Positions 51,419 through 59,988 of a stretch of DNA of 64,000 bases are shown piece by piece. This DNA is from Agromyces sp. H66 (GTDB taxonomy: Bacteria; Actinomycetota; Actinomycetes; Actinomycetales; Microbacteriaceae). Positions within the stretch are counted from its first letter, which is position 1. Each line of letters opens with the position of its first letter. The position numbers were made by a program, and so were the translations under genes. Location: positions 1-64,000 of the forward strand of contig NZ_SJZG01000008.1 of NCBI RefSeq assembly GCF_004959775.1, in the 5' to 3' direction. The notes below the pieces were generated by a model that did no database searches, had not been told where the DNA came from, and was given only the letters and a program-made list of their open reading frames with translations.

Positions 51419-52255
51419 ATGTGCAGGTGGCTGGCGTATCTGGGGGAGCCGTTGCGTCCCTCGACCATCGTGCTCGACTCGAAGAACTCGATCGTCGCGC
51501 AATCGCTCGAGTCGTCGCTCGGCGCGGAACCCGTGAACGGCGACGGCTTCGGGTTCGGCTGGTATCCGACCGACGCGCCGGCGGGAACGGAGCCGGCGCT
51601 GTTCCACAGCACGGATCCGGCCTGGAACGACCAGAACCTGCGTGAGCTGACCAGGGCGATCGTGTCGCCGCTCTTCTTCACGCATGTGCGCGCCGCGACC
51701 GCGCCGCCGATCCAGCAGACGAACTGCCATCCGTTCCGCTACGAGAACTGGATGTTCATGCACAACGGCTCGATCGGCGGCTGGCGGAAGGTCAAGCGCG
51801 ACCTCACGCTCGCGATCGACCCGTCGCTGTATCCGAACGTCATGGGCACGACCGACTCGGAGGTGCTCTTCCACCTCGCGTTGACGCTCGGGCTCGCCGA
51901 CGACCCGATCGCAGCCGTCGGCCGCGCGATCCGAGCCGTCGAGTCCGTCGGACACGAACACGACGTGCAGTTCCCGTGGCAGGGGACGATCGCGGTGTCC
52001 GACGGCCAGCGGGTGTGGGCATTCCGGTACTCGTCGCAGGGACGCACGCGCTCGCTCTTCCATTCCGCCGACATCCCGACGCTGCGGGAGATGTATCCCG
52101 ATGTGGAGCGACTGCGGGAGTTCGGCGACGAGGCGCGCCTCGTGGTCTCCGAGCCGCTCTCCGACGTGCCGGGCGTGTTCGTCGAGGTGCCGGAGTCCAC
52201 GGCCGCGATCCTCGAACCCGACGGATACCGTCACGAGCCCTTCCTGGCCGACTGA
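51419..52255 (+). CDS. Class II glutamine amidotransferase
   Basis: A 278-residue Ntn-hydrolase of the YafJ/EgtC/DUG3 group. MCRWLAYLGEP begins with Cys2, the catalytic nucleophile after Met removal. THVRAATAPPIQQTNCHPF and FMHNGSIGG carry the glutamine-binding and oxyanion residues. It may act as a gamma-glutamyl hydrolase as in ergothioneine synthesis (EgtC), but no other egt genes are nearby. GGAGGGG precedes ATG. It starts 22 bases after the reductase gene. Confidence 0.92.
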   Translation: MCRWLAYLGEPLRPSTIVLDSKNSIVAQSLESSLGAEPVNGDGFGFGWYPTDAPAGTEPALFHSTDPAWNDQNLRELTRAIVSPLFFTHVRAATAPPIQQTNCHPFRYENWMFMHNGSIGGWRKVKRDLTLAIDPSLYPNVMGTTDSEVLFHLALTLGLADDPIAAVGRAIRAVESVGHEHDVQFPWQGTIAVSDGQRVWAFRYSSQGRTRSLFHSADIPTLREMYPDVERLREFGDEARLVVSEPLSDVPGVFVEVPESTAAILEPDGYRHEPFLAD

Positions 52256-52285
52256 CGCACGCGACGACGCAGCGAGGGAGTGCTC

Positions 52286-53716
52286 GTGAACGAGGCATCC
52301 GACACCGCACCGCCGCCGACCGACTTCGCCGCCCGCGAGGCGTGGGGCAGGCGGGCCCGGCGCCGCGTGCCCAGGTCGAGCCACGCGGGATGGCGACCCC
52401 CCGCAGACCGCCCGGATCCGGTGGCGCTGCTCGAGGGGCAGGCGGAGACCCGCGTGCCCGAGCTCGTGCCGATCCGGCACGCCCGGATGCTCGCGTCGCC
52501 GTTCGCCTTCTACCGGGGCGCCGCCCTGCTCATGGCAGCCGACCTCGCGACCACGCCCGACTCCGGCCTCCCCGTGCAACTCTGCGGTGACGCCCACCTC
52601 GCGAACTTCGGGCTGTTCGGCACCCCGGAACGCCGGTTGCTCTTCGACATCAACGACTTCGACGAGACCCTGCCCGGGCCATGGGAGTGGGACCTCAAGC
52701 GCCTCGCCGCGAGCTTCGAGGTGGCGGGCCGTCACCGCGGCTTCACCGACGCCGAGCGCGTCGCGGTCGCTCGCAACGTCGTGCGGGGATACCGGGAACG
52801 GATGTCGCGAGCCGCCGCATCCCGGGTGCTCGACGCGTGGTACGACCGGCTCGACGCCAATCAGGTGGCTGCGTGGGTGCGTGCCGAACGGGAGGCGAAC
52901 CGCCTCGACAAGCAACTCGTGAAGCGTGCCGAGACGGCGATCGCCAAGGCGCGCACGCGCGACAGCCTGCGGGCGTTCTCGAAGCTGGTGCACCGGGTGG
53001 ACGGCGAGTTGCGGATCATGGCCGACCCGCCGCTCATCGTTCCCTACGAGGACCTGCTCCCGCTCGATCGCTCTCACGAGGACGACGTCGCGGTGATGCG
53101 CGGGATCCTGCGGAGCTACGAGGCCACGCTGCCGGGTGCGAGGCATCCGGTCGCCGAGTTCAGCTTCGTGCACATGGCGCGGAAGGTCGTCGGCGTCGGC
53201 AGCGTCGGCACCCGGGCCTGGATCCTGCTGCTGCGCGGACGCGACGACGACGACCCGCTGCTGCTCCAGGCGAAGCAGGCCGAAGCATCGGTGCTCGAGC
53301 GGTACCTGTCGCCGAGCGGATACCCCCAGCACGGTGAGCGCGTCGTGCGCGGACAGCGGCTCATGCAGGCGGCGAGCGATCTCTTCCTGGGCTGGCAGCA
53401 GGTGACGGGGCCCGACGGCGTCGTGCGCGACTTCTACCTGCGCCAGCTGCACGACTGGAAGGGCGGCGCCGACCTCGACGTGATGGTGCCATCCGGCGCC
53501 ATGCTCTACGCGACCGCCTGCGGTGAGACGCTCGCGCGGGCGCACGCCCGCTCGGGCGACCGGGTGGCGATCGCCGCGTACCTCGGGTCGAGCGACCGGT
53601 TCGATCGTGCGCTCGCCGAGTTCGCGTCCGACTACGCCGACCAGAACGAACGCGACTTCGCCGCCTTCGCCGACGCCGTGGCATCCGGTCGATTGGCGGC
53701 GGCGGAGCTCGCCTGA
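52286..53716 (+). CDS. DUF2252 family protein
   Basis: A 476-residue protein with a kinase-like (APH-related) core: LCGDAHLANFGLF and LLFDINDFDETLPGPWEWDLKRLAAS match the catalytic-loop and metal-binding motifs of DUF2252, and RQLHDWKGGADL lies near the end. No reaction is established for the family. GTG 52286 follows GAGGGAG; GTG 52280 is the alternative. It follows the amidotransferase by 30 bases and may be co-transcribed. Confidence 0.92.
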   Translation: MNEASDTAPPPTDFAAREAWGRRARRRVPRSSHAGWRPPADRPDPVALLEGQAETRVPELVPIRHARMLASPFAFYRGAALLMAADLATTPDSGLPVQLCGDAHLANFGLFGTPERRLLFDINDFDETLPGPWEWDLKRLAASFEVAGRHRGFTDAERVAVARNVVRGYRERMSRAAASRVLDAWYDRLDANQVAAWVRAEREANRLDKQLVKRAETAIAKARTRDSLRAFSKLVHRVDGELRIMADPPLIVPYEDLLPLDRSHEDDVAVMRGILRSYEATLPGARHPVAEFSFVHMARKVVGVGSVGTRAWILLLRGRDDDDPLLLQAKQAEASVLERYLSPSGYPQHGERVVRGQRLMQAASDLFLGWQQVTGPDGVVRDFYLRQLHDWKGGADLDVMVPSGAMLYATACGETLARAHARSGDRVAIAAYLGSSDRFDRALAEFASDYADQNERDFAAFADAVASGRLAAAELA

Positions 53717-53719
53717 TCG

Positions 53720-54301
53720 TCAGCCGGTGCCCGGCCGCACATTCCGCGCGGCCTGTCGCACGGTCTCGGCGATGCGCCGCTCGCGCGTCTCGGAGCGCTT
53801 CGCGAGCGCGATCCAGCCGAGCGCCATCCGTCGCGCCGACGGCGGGAACGCCTCCCAGTTGGCGCGGGCGACGGGGTCGTCGTCGAGCCGGGCCGCGAGC
53901 TCGGGGGGCTCGATGAGGCGTTCGGCGTCGTCGAACATGTTCCACGTGCCGTTGGCCTTCGCGGCCTCGACGGCGGCGCGGCCGGCCGGCTGCATCCGTC
54001 CCTCGGCCTCGAGGCGCTGCACGCGGGCCTTGTTGCTCGCCGCCCAGCCGCTCGACGGACGGCGTGGCGCATACCATTGGGCGCCGCGCTCGTCGTCGAT
54101 GGTCTTCGCCTGGCCGTCGATCCAGCCCACCGCCAGCGCCTCGAGCACCGCGTCGTCGTAGTCGATCCGCGGTCTGCCCGTGGCCGTGCGCCAACTCACC
54201 AGCCAGGCACCCGACGACGTATCGTGATGCTCGGCCAGCCAGTCTCGCCACGCGTCGAGCGTCTCGAGGTGGAGATGCGGGGCATCCGCTCGACGCGCCA
54301 T
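53720..54301 (-). CDS. YdeI/OmpD-associated family protein
   Basis: A 193-residue protein of the YdeI group: WLAEHHDTSSGAWLVSW at the start, DYDDAVLEALAVGWIDGQAKTID and YAPRRPSSGWAASNKARVQRLEAEGRMQPAG in the middle, FPPSARRMALGWIALAKRSETRERRIAETV at the end. Members are linked to antimicrobial-peptide tolerance in Gram-negative bacteria; function here is unknown. Its stop lies 3 bases from the DUF2252 stop, end to end. Confidence 0.88.
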   Translation of the reverse strand: MARRADAPHLHLETLDAWRDWLAEHHDTSSGAWLVSWRTATGRPRIDYDDAVLEALAVGWIDGQAKTIDDERGAQWYAPRRPSSGWAASNKARVQRLEAEGRMQPAGRAAVEAAKANGTWNMFDDAERLIEPPELAARLDDDPVARANWEAFPPSARRMALGWIALAKRSETRERRIAETVRQAARNVRPGTG

Positions 54302-54503
54302 GTGCTCACGCTACCGGCGGGGTCCGACACCGCGCACGGCGCGCGTCGAGGACGCCACCCGTGGCCGATGACGAGGGCCCGTCGAGTCGGCACTGCACCG
54401 ACGACGGCGCCCGCCGCAACCCCCTCCGGAGGCGGGACCCGACGTGTCATCATGGGCCATCCCGGCCGAGCGTCCTGCCTTCGGCCGGACGAGGAGGTGC
54501 GCG

Positions 54504-55301
54504 GTGAGCGAGACGGAGAAGAGACGGGCGGGACGGATGCGGCGGTTCCACGAACGGTTCATGGTCGAGGAACGCGTGGTCGTCGGTTCCGGGAAGCGGA
54601 ACCTCTACATCGTCGCGGGCACGTTGTTCGTACTCGGCCTCACCGGCTTCTTCATCGTGCTCGACTCGATCCTCGAGGCCGACGACCTGTCGTTCATCGA
54701 CGCGCCCGTCGAGGCATGGCTCGAGTCCGGCCGCGACGAGTGGCTGACGACGTTCATGATCGTGCTGGCGATCGTGTTCGGCCCGATCGTGATGCCGATC
54801 ATCATCCTCGTCACCACGGTGACATGGGGGCTGCTCGCGAAGCACGCATGGCGCCCGGTGCTGCTCGCCGGCGGCATGATCCTGGGCGTCATCATGGTGC
54901 AGGCCCTCGCCCCGATCATCGCGCGCGACCGACCACCCGCCGAGGAGATGATGATCGGCTACGACCCGACGTCGTCGTTCCCGTCGGGTCACGTCATGGG
55001 CGTCGCCGACTTCCTCTTCATCGGCACGTACCTCGTGTTCTCGCGACACCGGCGACCCCTGATCACGTTCCTCGCGTTCGCCGCCGCGGCCGTCGTCGTG
55101 CTGCTCACCGCCGCCTGCCGGATCTACCTCGGATATCACTTCGCGACCGACGCGGTCGGCTCGATCTTCCTCTCCCTCGTGGTGCTCGGCATCGTGATCG
55201 CCGTCGACACCTGGCGCACGGTGCGCGTCGGCACTCGCGAGGAGGCGGCCGCGGTGGAGTCGGGCGACGAGACGATCGGATCGGAGGAACGGGCGCGATG
55301 A
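54504..55301 (+). CDS. PAP2 superfamily phosphatase 1
   Basis: A 265-residue membrane phosphatase with about six helices. The three PAP2 motifs are ARDRPP (motif 1), FPSGHVMG (motif 2) and CRIYLGYHFATDAVGS (motif 3, catalytic His and Asp). It probably dephosphorylates undecaprenyl-PP or phosphatidate at the outer membrane face. GTG 54504 follows GAGGAGG. It overlaps the next gene by ATGA. Confidence 0.92.
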   Translation: MSETEKRRAGRMRRFHERFMVEERVVVGSGKRNLYIVAGTLFVLGLTGFFIVLDSILEADDLSFIDAPVEAWLESGRDEWLTTFMIVLAIVFGPIVMPIIILVTTVTWGLLAKHAWRPVLLAGGMILGVIMVQALAPIIARDRPPAEEMMIGYDPTSSFPSGHVMGVADFLFIGTYLVFSRHRRPLITFLAFAAAAVVVLLTAACRIYLGYHFATDAVGSIFLSLVVLGIVIAVDTWRTVRVGTREEAAAVESGDETIGSEERAR

Positions 55302-56035
55302 GCACCGAGGAGTCGCCGTCGCCCCCCGAGCCGCCCGAGGGGCGGACGCATTATGCGCCGGCGCCGGTGCGGGTCAGCCGACGCCCCTGGATGTGGACGG
55401 GCGTGATCGCGCTCGCCGCGGTCGTCGCGATCGGCGTGGTCATCGTCATCAACCAGGCGCGCGAGCCGTTCGAGTTCGAATCGGCGTTGATGAGCGCGGT
55501 CGCCGCCGGCCGCACCCCGGCCGTCACGTCGGCGGCGCTCGCCCTCGACCGGCTCGGCAGCGGCCTCGTCTCGAGCTTCGTCGTGCCCGCGGTCGTCGTG
55601 ATCGGGATGCTGCTCTGGCGCCGACCGTGGGCGGCGGTCTTCTTCGTCGCCGCGATCGCGGCGAGCGGGCTGGTCACGCGCGTCCTCAAGGTGCTCGTCG
55701 GCCGGGTGCGACCCGAGGACATCCTCGTGCACCCCGACTTCGGTTCGTTCCCGTCGGGGCACGCGTCGAACGCGGCGGTGATCGCGACGGCGCTCGGCCT
55801 GATCCTCCTCCGCACGTGGGTGTGGGTCGCCGGCGCGGCGTACACGCTGCTGATGATGGCGAGCCGCATGTACCTCGGTGCGCACTGGATCTCCGACGTG
55901 TTCGGCGGCATGCTCGTGGGCGCGGGGGCCGCGCTGGTCGTGTGGGCGCCGTTCGCGGAGAAGCTCTACCGCGAGAACCGGATGCCGCATCCGCCGATCT
56001 GGCAGAGGGTCGAGCACCACCCGCGCGACGCCTGA
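55298..56035 (+). CDS. PAP2 superfamily phosphatase 2
   Basis: A 245-residue PAP2 protein with KVLVGRVRPED (motif 1), SFPSGHASNAA (motif 2) and ASRMYLGAHWISDVFGG (motif 3). It has about six helices after a Pro/Glu-rich N-terminus. ATGA coupling to a second PAP2 enzyme suggests a division of labour, for example polyprenyl diphosphate versus phosphatidylglycerophosphate or teichoic-acid lipid carriers (inference). Confidence 0.92.
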   Translation: MSTEESPSPPEPPEGRTHYAPAPVRVSRRPWMWTGVIALAAVVAIGVVIVINQAREPFEFESALMSAVAAGRTPAVTSAALALDRLGSGLVSSFVVPAVVVIGMLLWRRPWAAVFFVAAIAASGLVTRVLKVLVGRVRPEDILVHPDFGSFPSGHASNAAVIATALGLILLRTWVWVAGAAYTLLMMASRMYLGAHWISDVFGGMLVGAGAALVVWAPFAEKLYRENRMPHPPIWQRVEHHPRDA

Positions 56036-56091
56036 CCCCGAACTGGGGTGGATCCGCCGGCGTGACGTGCCGGTTCGCGGCCGTAACCTGA

Positions 56092-56147
56092 GCACGTCGC
56101 ACGTCGCACGTCGCACGTCGCACGTCGCACGCCGCACGCCGCACGCC
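56092..56147 (+). repeat. Eight tandem heptamers (GCACGTC/GCACGCC)
   Basis: Five copies of GCACGTC followed by three of GCACGCC, without interruption. It lies 20 bases before the ATG of the next gene, within its leader or promoter, where slippage could change spacing and expression. Confidence 0.92.
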
Positions 56148-56166
56148 CAGAGCCCCGGGAGCCGCC

Positions 56167-56877
56167 ATGTCCGCCGAGACCCCGATCGCCCCGCGCGACT
56201 CCGCCGCGGCATCCGTCGCCGATGAGCAGCGCAAGAAGGATCGCCTCGAGCTGGTCATCGCGATCCTCCTCGGCATCGTGTCGATCGGCATCGCCTACGC
56301 GTCGTTCCAGGCCGCGCTGTACGACAGCCGGATGGCCGGCGCCTACCAGCGCGGGACGGCCCTGGCGGGCGAGGCGGAGTCGCTCTACCTCGAGGGCAAC
56401 CAGACGTACGTGCAGGACGCCGAGCTCTGGAACCAGCTCCTGCAGCTGTCGATCGAGGCCGAGGGCAGCGACCCCGTGGCGGCCGCCAATGCGCAGAGCA
56501 CGGCCGACGTGCTCGTGTTCCAAGCGGTCTCGGAAGACCTCGCCGCCGCCATCCAGTGGGCCGACGCCGAGAATGCCGCCGACCCCGAGACCTACTACAG
56601 TCCCCTCGACAGCGAGGACTACCTGGCCGCACTGTTCGGCGGCTATCACGAGACGAAGGCCGAGGCGGATGCGGCCGTGGTCGAGGGTGACGAGGCGAAC
56701 AGCCTCAGCGACCGGCTCATGCTCTACACGGTGCTGATGTCGATCTCGCTGTTCCTCCTCGGCATCGCCGCGGTCGTGCGGCAGTACCGCGTGCAACTGC
56801 TGCTCGTCATCAGCGGCTCGGCGATCTTCGCGGTCTCGGCGATCCTGACCGCGATGGTGCCGTTCATCGGGCTGTAG
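56167..56877 (+). CDS. Hypothetical membrane protein with three helices and an acidic outer domain
   Basis: A 236-residue protein. It has a helix near 28-50 (LELVIAILLGIVSIGIAYASFQAALY), a large acidic helical domain (~55-180), then helices near 186-206 (LMLYTVLMSISLFLLGIAAVV) and 211-232 (LLLVISGSAIFAVSAILTAMV). The layout resembles DUF4337-type proteins, but no signature residue settles it. The gene starts just after the heptamer array. Confidence 0.7.
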   Translation: MSAETPIAPRDSAAASVADEQRKKDRLELVIAILLGIVSIGIAYASFQAALYDSRMAGAYQRGTALAGEAESLYLEGNQTYVQDAELWNQLLQLSIEAEGSDPVAAANAQSTADVLVFQAVSEDLAAAIQWADAENAADPETYYSPLDSEDYLAALFGGYHETKAEADAAVVEGDEANSLSDRLMLYTVLMSISLFLLGIAAVVRQYRVQLLLVISGSAIFAVSAILTAMVPFIGL

Positions 56878-56933
56878 GTTCGTCGGGAGGTAGGTTCGTC
56901 CCAGGAGATGAAGCCGAGCAGAGGAGCGGCGCC

Positions 56934-58550
56934 GTGACCAGGGGAACGCCGCCCGCGACGACAACGCGGGTCGAGGTGCGGGTGCTCGGGCGTTTCGAGG
57001 TGGCGGTCGACGGGGTCACCCTCGACCCGGCGGGCTTCGCGCGGCGAGACGCCGCCCACCTCCTGAAGCTGTTGGCGCTCACCCCGAGCCACCGCCTGCA
57101 CCGCGAACAGGTGATCGACGCGCTCTGGCCAGAGGCGACGCCCGAGTCGGTCGCCAACCGCCTGCACAAGGCCGCCCACTTCGTGCGGCGCGCCACCGGC
57201 CGCCACGACGCGATCGTCCTGGAAGGTGACACCGTCGCCCTCTTCCCGTACGCCGACCTCAGGGTCGACGCGCTCGAGTTCGAGGAGGCGGCGGGCCGCG
57301 CGACATCCGTTCGCCATCCGGCGATGGCCGAGGCGGCCGTCGAGGCGGCGCTGGCCGGGTACGCCGGCGACCTCCTGCCGTTCGACCTCTACGAGGACTG
57401 GACGGGCATCCACCGCCGGCGGCTGCAACTGCTGCGCCGCGATCTGCTGCGCCGAGCCGGCCGGTTCGAGCAGCTCGTGGCGATCGACCCGACGGACGAG
57501 GACGCCCACGTCGCGATCATGCGCGCGCGGCTCGACGCCGGCGACCGCACCGGCGCACTGCACCAGTACGACCTGCTCGCACGCACGCTCGAGGCCGAGT
57601 TCGGGTTCGGCCCCGGCGTCGAGGCGCGCGAGCTGCGCGAGCGGGCGCTCGACCGTCGATCGGCTGCGGCCCGTGCGCGCGAATCCCCACCCGTCGATGC
57701 GGAACCCCTCACCCAGCAGGTGCGGTTCTGCACCGCGGTCGACGGGGTGCGCCTCGCCTACGCGACGAGCGGCGCCGGCCCGCCCCTGGTGAAGGCGAGC
57801 AACTGGCTGACGCACCTCGACCACGACTGGACGAGTCCCGTCTGGCGGCACATGTGGCAGGCCCTCTCGCGGACGCACACCCTCGTGCGCTACGACGAGC
57901 GAGGCTGCGGGCTCTCCGACTGGGACGTCGACGTCGAGTCGTACGCCCTCGACGCGTGGGTCCGCGACCTCGAGACCGTGGTGGACGACCTCGGCCTGGA
58001 GCGGTTCCCATTGCTCGGCATCTCGCAGGGTGGGCCGATCGCGATCACCTACGCGGCGCGGCATCCCGAGCGGGTCAGCCACCTGATCGTCTTCGGCACC
58101 TGCGCACGTTCGACCTGGGCGAGGGCGACCGATGACGAGCGTCGCGAACTGGCGGCGCTCGGTGAGCTGATGAAGGTCTCGTGGGGAAGCGAGCAGTCGG
58201 GTTTCCGGCAGGTGTACGACGCGCGGTTCCTGCCAGACGGGCCGCTCGACACCTGGCGCGCGTTCGACGAGCTGCAGCGCCGTTCCACTTCGCCCCGCAA
58301 CGCGTTCCGTCTCTGGCGCGCGTTCGGTTCCCTCGACTGCACGGCCGAGGCCCGCCGTATCGACGTGCCGACGCTCATCCTGCACACGACGGGCGACCGC
58401 GTCTGGTCGTTCTCGGAGGCGGAGGAGCTGCACGCCATGGTCGCCGGCAGCCGACTCGTCGGGCTGCCCGGCCGCAACCACATCCTGCAGGCCGACGAGC
58501 CGGCGTTCGCCATGTTCACCGAGGAGGTCGAGCGCTTCCTCGCCGAGTGA
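56934..58550 (+). CDS. SARP/BTAD-type regulator fused to an alpha/beta hydrolase
   Basis: A 538-residue two-part protein. Residues ~10-100 form a winged-helix of SARP type (VEVRVLGRFEVAVDGVTL, LLKLLALTPSHRLHREQVIDALWPEATPESVANRLHKAAHFVRR). Residues ~105-240 are the bacterial transcriptional activation domain (DLYEDWTGIHRRRLQLLRRDLL, FGFGPGVEARELRERAL). Residues ~260-538 are an alpha/beta hydrolase (GISQGG nucleophile near 361, Asp in TTGDRVWS, His in GRNHIL). The hydrolase part may sense a ligand, as in other fused regulators, or remain catalytic. GTG start. Confidence 0.85.
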   Translation: MTRGTPPATTTRVEVRVLGRFEVAVDGVTLDPAGFARRDAAHLLKLLALTPSHRLHREQVIDALWPEATPESVANRLHKAAHFVRRATGRHDAIVLEGDTVALFPYADLRVDALEFEEAAGRATSVRHPAMAEAAVEAALAGYAGDLLPFDLYEDWTGIHRRRLQLLRRDLLRRAGRFEQLVAIDPTDEDAHVAIMRARLDAGDRTGALHQYDLLARTLEAEFGFGPGVEARELRERALDRRSAAARARESPPVDAEPLTQQVRFCTAVDGVRLAYATSGAGPPLVKASNWLTHLDHDWTSPVWRHMWQALSRTHTLVRYDERGCGLSDWDVDVESYALDAWVRDLETVVDDLGLERFPLLGISQGGPIAITYAARHPERVSHLIVFGTCARSTWARATDDERRELAALGELMKVSWGSEQSGFRQVYDARFLPDGPLDTWRAFDELQRRSTSPRNAFRLWRAFGSLDCTAEARRIDVPTLILHTTGDRVWSFSEAEELHAMVAGSRLVGLPGRNHILQADEPAFAMFTEEVERFLAE

Positions 58551-58562
58551 GGGCGTGATGGA

Positions 58563-58949
58563 ATGGGTGAGCGAGCACTCGTGCGCGCAGGCGGGGGCGG
58601 ATCGATGGGCGACGCGGCGATCGACCGGTCGACGGTGAAGCGCCGTCGACTCGAGGCGGCGGAGGAGTTGTCGATGCTCCTCGGCGACACGACCGCATGC
58701 GCCATCGCGAAGGACGGCCGCTCGTATCCCGCAGGCAAGTTCCACGAGGGCCGGATCGCCGCCCTGGGCGACCTCCTGCGGCGCACCGACGCCGCGTCGA
58801 CGCCCGAGGGGATCGCGGATGCCGCGACCGAGCTGCGCTCGGAGTGGGAGCACCGGGTGGTGCCGGGCGGCGGCGAGAGCCGCGACTGGGAGAGCTACCG
58901 TGCCGGCGGCGTGCAGGCGCTCGGCGAGTTCGCCGTCACGGGCGACTGA
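58563..58949 (+). CDS. Hypothetical small charged protein
   Basis: A 128-residue protein of unknown family, without signal peptide or membrane segment: STVKRRRLEAAEELSMLLGDTTACAIAKDGRSYPAGKFHEGRIAALGDLLRR, then a second helical part ending SRDWESYRAGGVQALGEF. ATG 58605 (MGDAAIDRSTVK) has GGGGGCGG before it and may be the true start. It lies 12 bases after the SARP-hydrolase gene and could be its partner. Its end overlaps the opposing gene by 14 bp. Confidence 0.6.
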   Translation: MGERALVRAGGGGSMGDAAIDRSTVKRRRLEAAEELSMLLGDTTACAIAKDGRSYPAGKFHEGRIAALGDLLRRTDAASTPEGIADAATELRSEWEHRVVPGGGESRDWESYRAGGVQALGEFAVTGD

Positions 58950-59517
58950 GGTCGTCGGCGGGCGAGGTGGCGTCCGCCGGAGTGGCGGTCGCGCCGCGGC
59001 GCGCCGGGAAGAGGGGTCGGCAGGTGGTGCAGGTGAGGCCCTCGAGGGAGTCGCCGCCCGCCTCGAGACGCCGGCGTTCGGCGATCATGCGACGTTCACG
59101 CGACATCCGATCGACCAGGCCGTAGACGAGCAGCGCGAGCGCGGCGAGGGCGAACACCGGTCGCACCAACGGGTCGATCATCGGCGCGGCGCTGACCTGC
59201 TCGGTCGCGAGCGAGAGCCCGACGAAGCCCAGGACGGGCCAGCGGAGGTCGCAGACGACGGGCTCGGCGCCCGCCGGTGCGCTGCGGAAGGTGGCGACGA
59301 CGAGCCCGAACAGCAGCGCGCCCGCCGCGATGACGGGCCACGCCCACCAGGTTGCAGGCGTCGCCTGCGTGACGAGGCCCCCGGTCGCGACGAGCAGCGC
59401 GGCCGCGCCGACGCCCGCGCCGACCGCGATCCAGCCGCGCGACCGGGGCCAGGATCGCAGCTCGGCGAACGAGCGGTTCGCGCGGTCGACGAGGCGCGCC
59501 GCCGAGGAGCGGATCAC
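58936..59517 (-). CDS. Membrane protein coupled to a rhodanese lipoprotein gene
   Basis: A 193-residue protein with about four hydrophobic segments (GWIAVGAGVGAAALLVATGGL, TWWAWPVIAAGALLFGLVVATF, DLRWPVLGFVGLSLATEQVSAAP, LVRPVFALAALALLVYGLV) and a cytoplasmic tail containing LTCTTCRPLF, a CxxC-like pair. GTG 59517 overlaps the stop of the rhodanese gene (GTGA), so the two are made together. The CxxC tail may take part in sulfur or metal binding (inference). Confidence 0.7.
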   Translation of the reverse strand: MIRSSAARLVDRANRSFAELRSWPRSRGWIAVGAGVGAAALLVATGGLVTQATPATWWAWPVIAAGALLFGLVVATFRSAPAGAEPVVCDLRWPVLGFVGLSLATEQVSAAPMIDPLVRPVFALAALALLVYGLVDRMSRERRMIAERRRLEAGGDSLEGLTCTTCRPLFPARRGATATPADATSPADDLSRP

Positions 59518-59885
59518 TTCGTGATCGCGAGGCCCGTGGCGTTCGACGCGGCATCGACCCCGCCGGCGTTCACGAGCGACGTGAAGCCGAGTGCCTCCAT
59601 GCGGTCGATCGCCGCTGCCGAGCGGTTGCCCGAACGGCAGTAGACGACGTACTCGCCGTCGGTCGGCAGCTCGGAGACGAGGGAGTCGAACTCGGGCGAC
59701 TGCACGTCGATGTTGATCGCGCCCTCGAGGTGGCCCCCGGCATACTCGGCGGGCGTGCGCACGTCGATGACGACGGTGTCGGATGCCACCTCGATCGGGT
59801 CTGCGGTCTGGGCGCAGGCGGCGACGCCGAAGACCACGGCGGCCGCGACGGCGAGGGGGGCGAGCAGGCGGGTGAGGAGCTTCAT
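59514..59885 (-). CDS. Rhodanese-domain lipoprotein
   Basis: A 123-residue exported rhodanese. The signal peptide ends with lipobox VAAC (Cys24). VVIDVRTPAEYAGGHLEGAINIDV is the rhodanese entry motif and YVVYCRSGNRSAAAIDRM the active-site loop with its Cys. It would handle sulfane sulfur outside the membrane. A CsoR/CstR-type box 54-68 bases upstream (59939-59953) places it under the same type of control as the operon at 9533-12372. Confidence 0.9.
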   Translation of the reverse strand: MKLLTRLLAPLAVAAAVVFGVAACAQTADPIEVASDTVVIDVRTPAEYAGGHLEGAINIDVQSPEFDSLVSELPTDGEYVVYCRSGNRSAAAIDRMEALGFTSLVNAGGVDAASNATGLAITK

Positions 59886-59938
59886 GCGGATGATTCCTTG
59901 GGTCGGTGGTCGAAGACGACGCCCCCACGATACCAGAA

Positions 59939-59953
59939 ATACCCCGGGGGTAT
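59939..59953 (-). promoter_or_regulatory. CsoR/CstR-type operator box
   Basis: ATACCCCGGGGGTAT is a 15-bp palindrome (7-bp arms, central G) nearly identical to the boxes at 12404 and 12427. It lies between the SLAC1/TDT gene and the rhodanese gene on the reverse strand. Confidence 0.8.
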
Positions 59954-59988
59954 TCCTTCGAGCCGTGGGAGTGCTCTTCGCCGGGCCG

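Noticed and set aside
50594..53545. Reverse-strand open frame of ~980 codons
   Set aside because: Spans four well-supported forward genes and has no motif of its own; a third-codon G+C artefact.
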